From an uncultured Pseudomonadota bacterium (GTDB lineage: Bacteria > Pseudomonadota > Gammaproteobacteria > Burkholderiales > SG8-39), in NCBI GenBank assembly GCA_903909415.1, contig CAIVVS010000130.1, positions 1-39,705 on the forward strand: a DNA stretch of 39,705 nt. The letters are read 5' to 3'. The position numbers were made by a program, and so were the translations under genes. The notes under the pieces were generated by a model that saw only the letters and a program-made list of their open reading frames with translations, was not told the origin of the DNA and did no database searches. This document shows, in pieces, positions 33,944 to 39,705 of this stretch (positions within the stretch are counted from its first letter, which is position 1; each line of letters begins with the position of its first letter).

Positions 33944-34369
33944 ATGGACGAAAAGAACACCAAGGACAGCAAGGGCAGCAGGAACGGCAAGGCCGGACTG
34001 GTGGGGTCGGAGGGATTCTGGCGCCTGCTCGCGGCGGTCATGGTCGCCACGATTGCCTGGGCGATCTGGCTGATGTGGCAGCTCACGCCGCGGCCCGCCG
34101 TGACCGACCTGGCCCTGCAGTCGCAGATCAAGCCGATTTCCAATTTGCCCCGGCCGGCGGCCGACACCGGCCCGGAGGTACCCGCATCACTCCAGCAGGG
34201 CCAGCCGGTGGAACTGCGCTTGGCGACGGAACTGAAACCCCCGGCTGAGCCGGCTCCCGGTGCGACGCCGGCTGCCGGTACCACTCCGGCTGCTGCCGCG
34301 GCGCCGGCCCCCGCCGCAGCCAGTCCCGCAACCCCCGCCGCAACCCCCGCCGCAGCCCCCGCAAAGTAG
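33944..34369 (+). CDS. Small bitopic membrane protein resembling the MshN anchor
   Basis: 141 residues; not recognised as a named family. A charged N terminus (DEKNTKDSKGSRNGK) precedes a single TM helix at about 25-47, then an Ala/Pro/Thr-rich tail. The segment around the helix aligns without gaps to the MshN anchor region: 19 of 37 residues identical, including FWRLLA and PRxAVT. The TPR part of MshN is missing. GGAAAGG-like ribosome site (GGAAAGG, 33931-33937) and start ATG 33944, 55 nt after mshN, suggest it is the last gene of block 2. It may bind the same partner as the MshN anchor (MshM) or be a decayed duplicate. Confidence 0.7.
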   Translation: MDEKNTKDSKGSRNGKAGLVGSEGFWRLLAAVMVATIAWAIWLMWQLTPRPAVTDLALQSQIKPISNLPRPAADTGPEVPASLQQGQPVELRLATELKPPAEPAPGATPAAGTTPAAAAAPAPAAASPATPAATPAAAPAK

Positions 34370-34411
34370 GCCCGCGTCCCCGCGGCCGTATCATCGGCCC
34401 GGGAGGACGCC

Positions 34412-36085
34412 ATGCACGACCGTTACCGCGACATCGTCACCGCGTTCCGCTGGCAGGTGCCAGCGCGCTTCAACATCGCAGCCGCCTGCTGCGCCCGCTG
34501 GGCTGGTGATGCGTCACGCGTCGCGCTGCGCTGGGAAGACGAATCCGGCGCGCAGGCAACCATCCGCTACGCGCAACTGCAGCGCGACGCGAACCGGCTG
34601 GCCAATGCGCTCGCCGCGCTGGGCGTGCGGCGCGGCGACCGGGTCGCGATCCTGCTCGCGCAGCGGCCCGAGACCGCGGTAGCCCACCTCGCCGCCTACC
34701 AGCTGGGCGCGGTGGCCATGCCCCTGTCGGTGCTGTTCGGTCCCGAGGCACTCTCGTACCGCCTGCGCGACGGCGGCGCGGTCGCCGCCATCGTCGAGCC
34801 GGCCTCGCTGCCGAACCTGGACGGCGTGCGCGCCGCGTGCCCGGCGTTGCGGCACGTGATCGGCGTGGCCGGCGCGAACGAGGCCTACGTGACGCCGTGG
34901 CAGGCGCTGCTGGACCGGGCGTCGGACGCGCACGCGTGCGCGGACACGGCCGCGGGCGACCCCGCGCTGCTGATCTACACCAGCGGCACCACCGGGCCGC
35001 CCAAGGGCGCGTTGATGCCGCACCAGGCCCTGGTCGGCAACATGCCCGGTTTCGAGCACTCGCAGGACGGCTTTCCGCGCGCGGGCGACCTGTTCTGGTC
35101 GCCGGCGGACTGGGCCTGGACCGGCGGGCTCATGGATGCCCTGCTGCCCACGCTGTTCCACGGGCAGGCCATCCTGGGCTATCGCGGCCGCTTCGACCCG
35201 GAGCGCGCCTTCGGCCTGATGGAACGCCACGGCGTGACCAACAGCTTCCTGTTCCCGACCGCGCTGAAGATGATGATGAAGGCGCTGCTGGAACCGCGCG
35301 CACGCCACCGGTTGCGGCTGCGCGCGATGATGAGCGCGGGCGAGTCGGTGGGGCAGACGGTGTTCGACTGGTGCCGGGAGTCCCTGGGCGTCACGGTGAA
35401 CGAGATGTTCGGCCAGACCGAGATCAACTACATCGTGGGCAACTCGCAGGCGCTCTGGCCCGCGCTGCCCGGGTCCATCGGACGGCCCTATCCCGGGCAC
35501 CGGGTGGCGGTGATCGACGCGGACGGCAACGAGCTGCCGGCGGGGGAGATTGGCGAGGTCGCCTGCCTGGATGGCCGCCGCGTGCCGGGGACGGAGGCGG
35601 GCCTGGTCGACCCGGTGTTCTTCCTCGGTTACTGGAACGACCCGCAGGCCACCGAGGCCAAGTACACCGGCGCCTGGTGCCGCACGGGCGACCTCGCCAC
35701 CCGCGACGGCGAGGGCAACCTCTGGTACCAGGGGCGCGCCGACGACGTGTTCAAGTCCGCGGGCTACCGCATCGGGCCCTCGGAGATCGAGAACTGCCTG
35801 CTGCGGCATCCGGCCGTGGCCAATGCCGCCGTGGTGCCCAGTCCGGACCCGGAGCGCGGCGCCGTGGTCAAGGCCTACGTGGTGGCGACGCCTGGCCACG
35901 CGGCGGATGACGCCCTGGTTGCAGCGCTGCAGGCCCATGTGCGCGACCGGCTCGCCCCCTACGAGTACCCGAAGGAGATCGAGTTCATCGACGCGCTGCC
36001 GATGACCACCACCGGCAAGGTGCAGCGGCGCGTGCTGCGCGAGCGCGAGGCCGCGCGCAAGCGGGACGCCGCCGCGACGGACTAG
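34412..36085 (+). CDS. Acyl-CoA synthetase, AMP-dependent (ANL superfamily)
   Basis: 557 residues. It activates a carboxylic acid to acyl-AMP and then acyl-CoA. P-loop YTSGTTGPPKGAL near residue 188, WSPADWAWTGG, adenine-binding EMFGQTEINYIVGN, RTGDLATRDGEGNLWYQGR, hinge DDVFKSAGYRIGPSEIEN and the A10 segment TTTGKVQRR with catalytic Lys536. The pattern WSPADWAWTGG and EINYIVGN fits medium-chain acyl-CoA or acetyl-CoA-synthetase-like enzymes; the acid is uncertain. ATG 34412 has an ideal GGGAGGA 6 nt upstream. It is separate from the MSHA block, and its stop shares CTAG with the convergent lipoprotein gene. Confidence 0.92.
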   Translation: MHDRYRDIVTAFRWQVPARFNIAAACCARWAGDASRVALRWEDESGAQATIRYAQLQRDANRLANALAALGVRRGDRVAILLAQRPETAVAHLAAYQLGAVAMPLSVLFGPEALSYRLRDGGAVAAIVEPASLPNLDGVRAACPALRHVIGVAGANEAYVTPWQALLDRASDAHACADTAAGDPALLIYTSGTTGPPKGALMPHQALVGNMPGFEHSQDGFPRAGDLFWSPADWAWTGGLMDALLPTLFHGQAILGYRGRFDPERAFGLMERHGVTNSFLFPTALKMMMKALLEPRARHRLRLRAMMSAGESVGQTVFDWCRESLGVTVNEMFGQTEINYIVGNSQALWPALPGSIGRPYPGHRVAVIDADGNELPAGEIGEVACLDGRRVPGTEAGLVDPVFFLGYWNDPQATEAKYTGAWCRTGDLATRDGEGNLWYQGRADDVFKSAGYRIGPSEIENCLLRHPAVANAAVVPSPDPERGAVVKAYVVATPGHAADDALVAALQAHVRDRLAPYEYPKEIEFIDALPMTTTGKVQRRVLREREAARKRDAAATD

Positions 36086-36612
36086 CGGCAGTTCGACCCG
36101 CCTCCCATGCGCGTGCCTGCGACTGCGCCGACCGCGGCACCCAGGCCGGTCGCGGCGGTGTTGCCCTGGCCGCGCCCGACGGTGTGGCCCAGAAGGCCGC
36201 CGGCCAGCGCGCCCAGCGCCGTGCCCACGTTGACCGAGGGCTGGCAGGGATCGCTGATCGCGCCGCCCGCGACCGCGCCGGTGGCCGCGCCCAGCGCGGT
36301 CGCGGCGACGCGTCCGTTGCCCTGGCCGACTTGGTTGCCGATCACGCCGCCAGCCATGGCGCCCAGCGCCGGTCCGAGCAGGGAGCCCGCGGACGGCGCG
36401 GCGCCACGGGCCGGGTCGTAACGCTGGGATTCGTAACGCGGCGCTTCGTAGCGTTGCGTGTCGTAGCGCGGCGCGTCGTAAGCCGGGCGGTGGCCGCCGT
36501 AGCCGGACTGCGTGGCGCAACCCGCCACGAGGAGGGCGGTGGAGAGCGCGGCGAACCGTGCGGCGAACCGCGGGGCGAACAGCGGGGCGGTGCGATTGCG
36601 TCCGGATGCCAT
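36082..36612 (-). CDS. Outer-membrane lipoprotein with glycine-zipper repeats
   Basis: 176 residues. Signal and lipobox LLVAGC, then a Tyr/Arg-rich repeat region (APRYDTQRY, EAPRYESQRY) and a glycine-zipper 2TM-type domain made of two similar halves (GPALGAMAGGVIGNQVGQGNGR and GTALGALAGGLLGHTVGRGQGN, each with small-residue GxxxG spacing). Such proteins (17-kDa antigen, SlyB, OsmB-like) sit in the outer membrane and are often envelope-stress or osmotically regulated. ATG 36612 gives the signal; upstream lies a candidate CpxR-like box. Two cysteines, in ISDPCQPS and at the end (SNCR), could pair. Confidence 0.85.
   Translation of the reverse strand: MASGRNRTAPLFAPRFAARFAALSTALLVAGCATQSGYGGHRPAYDAPRYDTQRYEAPRYESQRYDPARGAAPSAGSLLGPALGAMAGGVIGNQVGQGNGRVAATALGAATGAVAGGAISDPCQPSVNVGTALGALAGGLLGHTVGRGQGNTAATGLGAAVGAVAGTRMGGGSNCR
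36416..36475. repeat. Two 30-bp tandem units in the lipoprotein gene
   Basis: Two adjacent 30-base units, 36416-36445 and 36446-36475, each begin with TCGTA and consist of two related 15-base halves. On the coding strand they give the repeated PRY / QRY motif pairs after the lipobox. Confidence 0.75.
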
Positions 36613-36680
36613 GGCGAACTCCTGTCGATGGGTCGTACCCGATCAACGCCGCGCGGGCGCGCCGGGAGGACGGCGATGGT

Positions 36681-36695
36681 GTAAGCCTTTGTAAT
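36681..36695 (+). promoter_or_regulatory. Candidate CpxR-type direct repeat upstream of the lipoprotein gene
   Basis: GTAAG-CCTTT-GTAAT on the + strand has the GTAAN-N5-GTAAN spacing of the CpxR box (4 of 5 bases in each half). It lies 69-83 nt before the leftward lipoprotein start, in the 254-nt gap 36613-36866 that also must hold the maiA promoter. The rest of this gap shows no gene. Confidence 0.4.
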
Positions 36696-36866
36696 CGCGC
36701 CGAGCGGGGTTCGCCACCGCCGTGCGCGCATACGGGGCTCGATGCGCGGACCTGCCCCGGCAGCGCAAGCGTCGGATTCGTATATGCTTTTGGCATCGCA
36801 CCGCGGCATCGCGGCGCGCGCCCCAAGAATCCGGCGACCCGACACTCCTCCACGGACCACCCCACC

Positions 36867-37511
36867 ATGAAGCTCTACACCTTCTTCCGCTCCTCGGCGT
36901 CCTTCCGCCTGCGCATCGCGCTGAACCACAAGGGCATTGCCTACGACCCGGCCTACATCAGCCTGCCGAAGAACGAACACATGGCGCCCGCCTACAAGGA
37001 CGAGGTGAACCCGTCCGGCCTGGTGCCCACCCTGGTGGACGGCCCGCACGTGCTGACCCAGTCGCTGGCGATCATGGAGTACCTGGACGAGGTGCATCCC
37101 GGCCCGAAGCTGCTGCCGGCGGACCCGCTGGGCCGCGCCTACGTGCGCGCGTTCTCGCAGCTGGTGGCCTGCGAGATCCATCCGCTGAACAACCTGCGCG
37201 TGCTCAAGCACATCCGCAAGGCCTACGGCCTGGACGAGGCCGGCGTGAACACCTGGTACGCCCACTGGATCGCCGAGGGCTTCGCGATGATGGAGTCCAT
37301 GCTCGCGCGCGAGAAGCGCGCGGGCGCGTTCGTCAACGGAGACGGTTTCGGCATGGCCGAGTGCTGCCTGGTGCCGCAGGTGTCCAACGCGCAGCGCTTC
37401 AACTGCGACATCGCCAAGTACGAGCGCGTGATGCGCATCCACGAGGCGTGCATGAAGCTCGACGCGGTCAAGGCCGCATTGCCGGCGGGCCAGGCCGACG
37501 CGATTGCCTGA
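36867..37511 (+). CDS. maiA: Maleylacetoacetate isomerase (zeta-class GST)
   Basis: 214 residues. It converts maleylacetoacetate to fumarylacetoacetate with glutathione in tyrosine/homogentisate breakdown; related enzymes isomerise maleylpyruvate. The GSTZ signature RSSASFRLRIAL near residue 8 includes the catalytic Ser pair, and the N-terminal thioredoxin fold continues to NPSGLVPTLVDG and QSLAIMEYLDEVHP. The C-terminal helical domain contains CEIHPLNNLRVLKHI. ATG 36867 is chosen over an upstream frame that runs into the divergent gene. It overlaps the MFS gene by 8 nt. No other homogentisate pathway genes are in the window. Confidence 0.92.
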   Translation: MKLYTFFRSSASFRLRIALNHKGIAYDPAYISLPKNEHMAPAYKDEVNPSGLVPTLVDGPHVLTQSLAIMEYLDEVHPGPKLLPADPLGRAYVRAFSQLVACEIHPLNNLRVLKHIRKAYGLDEAGVNTWYAHWIAEGFAMMESMLAREKRAGAFVNGDGFGMAECCLVPQVSNAQRFNCDIAKYERVMRIHEACMKLDAVKAALPAGQADAIA

Positions 37512-38955
37512 ACGCGATCCGGGCGAAGGCGGGCCGCGCGGCAGGGAGCATGCGCCCGGCGGCCTGACGGTCGAGGCGCTGCGCGAGCGCCACGGCGAGC
37601 GCTACAAGTGGCTGGTGCTGGCCACGGTGATGATCGGCATGATGGCCTCCATCATGTCCACCACCATCGTGAACGTCGCGGTGCCCGACATGATCGGCTA
37701 CTTCGCCATCGGCCAGGAGCGCGCGCAGTGGATCTCCACCGCGTTCATGGTGGCCATGACCCTGTCGCTGCCGCTCACGCCCTGGCTGCTGCAGCGCTAC
37801 GGCCTGCGGCGCACCTACGGCGGCGCGGTGACCATGCTGATGCTGGGCGGCATCGTCGGCGGGCTGTCTGGCAACTTCAGCGTGATGATCGCCATGCGCG
37901 TGGTCGAGGGCATGGCGGCCGGCCTGCTGCAGCCCATCCCCAACGTGGTGATCATGCGCGCCTTCGGCCAGCACGAGCAGGGGCGCGCCATGGGCGTGTT
38001 CGGCTTCGGCGTGGTGCTCGCTCCCGCGGTCGGGCCCACGGTGGGCGGCCTGCTGGTCGAGGCCTTCGGCTGGCGGTCGATCTTCTTCGTGGTGGTGCCG
38101 TTCTGCGTGGTGGCCCTGTTCATGATCCGGCGCTACCTCGCGCCGGTGTCCAGCTTCATCGGCGAGCGCCAGAAGCTCGACTGGCCGGGACTGCTGCTGC
38201 TGTCGGTGGCCACGCTCGCGCTGCTCAACGGCCTGGTCGCGCTGCACGGCGAGACCAGGTCGACGGCCGTCGGCCTGATGGTCCTCGGGCTGTCCTGCTT
38301 CGCGGGCTTCGTGTTCTACCAGCTCAGGCGCACCGCGCCGCTGCTGCAGCTGCGCCTGTTCGCGCACCGCAGCTTCGCCGCCGGGGCGGTGGTGTCCTTC
38401 ATCTACGGCGCGTCGCTGTTCGGCTCGACCTACCTGTTCCCGGTCTACATGCAGATGGCGCTGTCCTACTCGCCTTCGCAGGCCGGGCTGGTGCTGCTGC
38501 CGGCCGGGATCATGCTGGCGATCACCATGCCGCTGGCAGGCAAGCTGGCCGACCGCCTGCCGCACTGGCGGCTGGTCGCGGTGGGGCAGGCGCTGCTGGG
38601 CCTGTCGCTCGCCCTCATGGCCTGGCGCGAGGTCGCGGGCATCTACCTCGTGCTGGTCGCCTGGGCGGTGCTGGGGCGCATCGGCTTCGGCCTGTCGCTT
38701 CCCGCGCTCAGCCTGGGCTCGGTGCGCGGCCTCGCGCGCGAGGAGATTCCCCAGGCGGCCAGCGTGTCGAGCTTCCTTCGCCAACTGGGCGGGGCAATCG
38801 GCGTGGGCGCCCTGGGCATCGGGCTGGAGTGGCGGCTGTCGGCCCATGGCGGTGGCGCGCAGGCCTATGGCGAATGCTTCATCGCGCTGGCCTGCCTGTC
38901 GCTGCTGGCGAGCATTGCCGGGTGGTTCATGAGGCCGGCGGGCAAGGTGTCGTGA
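37504..38955 (+). CDS. DHA2-family MFS drug efflux transporter (EmrB/QacA type)
   Basis: 483 residues with about 14 hydrophobic helices. Motif C-like GFGVVLAPAVGPTVGGLLVE and the N-terminal TTIVNVAVPDMI are typical of EmrB/QacA antiporters, which export hydrophobic drugs in exchange for protons. The segment QWISTAFMVAMTLSLPLTPWL also fits. TTG 37504 starts within maiA; the first about 30 residues are hydrophilic and could be shorter if a later GTG or CTG is used. No EmrA or outer-membrane channel gene is adjacent. The stop is 12 nt before the tRNA 3' end. Confidence 0.88.
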   Translation: MPERDPGEGGPRGREHAPGGLTVEALRERHGERYKWLVLATVMIGMMASIMSTTIVNVAVPDMIGYFAIGQERAQWISTAFMVAMTLSLPLTPWLLQRYGLRRTYGGAVTMLMLGGIVGGLSGNFSVMIAMRVVEGMAAGLLQPIPNVVIMRAFGQHEQGRAMGVFGFGVVLAPAVGPTVGGLLVEAFGWRSIFFVVVPFCVVALFMIRRYLAPVSSFIGERQKLDWPGLLLLSVATLALLNGLVALHGETRSTAVGLMVLGLSCFAGFVFYQLRRTAPLLQLRLFAHRSFAAGAVVSFIYGASLFGSTYLFPVYMQMALSYSPSQAGLVLLPAGIMLAITMPLAGKLADRLPHWRLVAVGQALLGLSLALMAWREVAGIYLVLVAWAVLGRIGFGLSLPALSLGSVRGLAREEIPQAASVSSFLRQLGGAIGVGALGIGLEWRLSAHGGGAQAYGECFIALACLSLLASIAGWFMRPAGKVS

Positions 38956-38967
38956 AGCGCGGGCCTG

Positions 38968-39043
38968 TGGTGCCCCGGAGACGAATCGAACGTCCGACCT
39001 GCCCTTTAGGAGGGGGCCGCTCTATCCACTGAGCTACCGGGGC
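38968..39043 (-). tRNA. tRNA-Arg (anticodon CCT), CCA encoded
   Basis: Read on the minus strand: acceptor GCCCCGG pairs with CCGGGGC, D arm GCTC...GAGC, anticodon loop CTCCTAA (anticodon CCT), T arm GGACG-TTCGATT-CGTCT, discriminator A and encoded CCA. The top anticodon pair next to the loop is C-A rather than Watson-Crick. It reads AGG arginine codons. Confidence 0.95.
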
Positions 39044-39153
39044 GGGTCAGAGCAAGACTCCGAATTTCCCTGCCGCTTCACACACTTGGGTTAATGACGC
39101 TGTATCCCCGGTAAGGAAACGATACCGTTGTTGCCCGGCGTTTACAAGCGTTG

Positions 39154-39174
39154 AGTGTGATGGAAGTGTGATGG
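39154..39174 (+). repeat. 10-bp direct repeat AGTGTGATGG
   Basis: AGTGTGATGG occurs at 39154-39163 and 39165-39174, one base apart, in the 230-nt intergenic stretch upstream of the tRNA. It may be a protein-binding site or a remnant of an integration site; nothing else in the stretch 39044-39273 is gene-like. Confidence 0.6.
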
Positions 39175-39228
39175 CCCCTCATCGGGTCTCCAGCCAAACC
39201 CCATGACGCGCGCGCGATGGTTACTTGC

Positions 39229-39273
39229 CCCGTTCAGGGGCATACGTGAGCAGGGAAGAGTTGTCTGAACGGG
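39229..39273. repeat. Inverted repeat at the 3' end of the small membrane gene
   Basis: CCCGTTCAG (39229-39237) and CTGAACGGG (39265-39273) are perfect inverted 9-mers 27 nt apart, ending directly at the stop codon of the leftward gene. It could form a long-loop hairpin in its mRNA. There is no U run. Confidence 0.55.
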
Positions 39274-39615
39274 TTAGTCAACCTTAAATATTTTGAATGT
39301 CACGTAAAGACCTAAGCCGATGAGGAGTATCAGGGCAAAGCCGATGGCAAGAACCGTTACCGTTGACAGCATCATTGCCAAATACCACTTTCCCTGACTT
39401 CGAAGCAGGCGAGTCCGGTCTTCTATCAGATGGCCAAAATCTTCCCAAAGAATTACTGCCACTACCCACGGCGCAAATATAGAGAATGCGATGGCCGCGC
39501 CTTGCGCTAGGTCGATGATTGGTGTGTCTAGTACTTTGCTAGCCTTTTCGTTGACGTTCGTCACAAAGGTACTCAGCAAGTACAAAAGCTGGTTGAAGAG
39601 TTCGCGGAGAGTCAT
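39274..39615 (-). CDS. Small unrecognised two-TM membrane protein
   Basis: 113 residues, family not recognised. An amphipathic N terminus (MTLRELFNQLLYLLSTFV) is followed by two hydrophobic helices (about 40-58, IAFSIFAPWVVAVIL, and 78-108, AMMLSTVTVLAIGFALILLIGLGLYV) with a charged loop (EDFGHLIEDRTRLLRSQGKW) between. ATG 39615 has GGCGGA about 6 nt upstream. The region is distinctly more AT-rich than the rest of the window and its codon use (ATT, TTA, AAA) differs, which suggests horizontal acquisition. The 90 bases beyond it to the window edge are also AT-rich and show no gene. Confidence 0.6.
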   Translation of the reverse strand: MTLRELFNQLLYLLSTFVTNVNEKASKVLDTPIIDLAQGAAIAFSIFAPWVVAVILWEDFGHLIEDRTRLLRSQGKWYLAMMLSTVTVLAIGFALILLIGLGLYVTFKIFKVD

Positions 39616-39705
39616 CGGTGTCCGCCAGAAATGAATCGGCTGTTCGGAGAAGCAGCGTTTCTAAACGCGTCGCAGAGATTTAGACATCATTATTTATTGA
39701 TTTAA

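Noticed and set aside
34514..36868. 784-codon minus-strand frame spanning the acyl-CoA synthetase and lipoprotein genes
   Set aside because: Composition is low-complexity His/Arg/Gln and it conflicts with two genes carrying clear motifs.
37468..38847. 459-codon minus-strand frame opposite the MFS transporter
   Set aside because: His/Gln/Ala-rich shadow of a membrane protein gene.
38968..39705. Classical prophage or island inserted at tRNA-Arg
   Set aside because: No integrase and no second copy of the tRNA 3' end in the window, and the AT-rich segment lies on the 5' side of the tRNA.
1..39705. CRISPR array, rRNA genes, riboswitches or insertion sequences
   Set aside because: No regularly spaced repeats, transposase-like product, rRNA-like sequence or known aptamer core was seen.

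Overview
This is a 39.7 kb high-GC Gram-negative chromosomal window. The gene families (DUF1841, stand-alone RnfB next to Nth, Bpt/Aat pair, tandem class I cytochromes c, class 2 PyrD, betaproteobacterial-type GspE/PulE ATPase) suggest a betaproteobacterium, perhaps Rhodocyclales or Nitrosomonadales. That placement is an inference from gene content; no rRNA or marker alignment was possible. Many genes start with TTG or GTG.

Left part (1-13.9 kb), mostly housekeeping: the tail of a histone-deacetylase-family gene; a Prx5-type peroxiredoxin with a hairpin terminator; an orphan GspE/PulE ATPase followed after 7 nt by a MASE1-PAS-PAS-PAS-GGDEF diguanylate cyclase; a convergent MoxR/von Willebrand A pair; a divergent cell-wall amidase; two small cytochromes c behind a good sigma70-like promoter; then a leftward run DUF1841 <- nth <- rnfB <- pyrD <- bpt <- aat <- NUDIX.

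Centre (14-34.4 kb), a complete MSHA-type (type IVb-like) pilus locus, all on the + strand. A PglL/Wzy-type O-oligosaccharyltransferase gene comes first. Block 1 is mshE (ATPase), mshG (platform), a prepilin at the mshF position, two tandem 140-residue pilins (mshB, mshA), mshC, mshD, mshO, mshP and the giant adhesin-like mshQ. Block 2 is mshI, a PilN-like gene, mshJ, mshK, mshL (secretin), mshM, mshN and a small membrane protein whose anchor resembles that of MshN. The two blocks are in the opposite order to the Vibrio layout. MshE carries two intact c-di-GMP-binding MshEN motifs, so the diguanylate cyclase in the same window is a plausible, unproven input. Inside each block many genes overlap by 1-14 nt, while AT-rich gaps with promoter-like sequence precede mshE, mshB, mshA and mshI.

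Right part (34.4-39.7 kb): an acyl-CoA synthetase, a convergent glycine-zipper lipoprotein, maiA with an overlapping DHA2-type MFS transporter, tRNA-Arg(CCT), and a clearly more AT-rich tail holding one small unrecognised two-TM protein. No CRISPR array, rRNA, insertion sequence or integrase was seen. No stretch above 300 bases lacks a gene; the longest gaps are 36613-36866 and 39044-39273.
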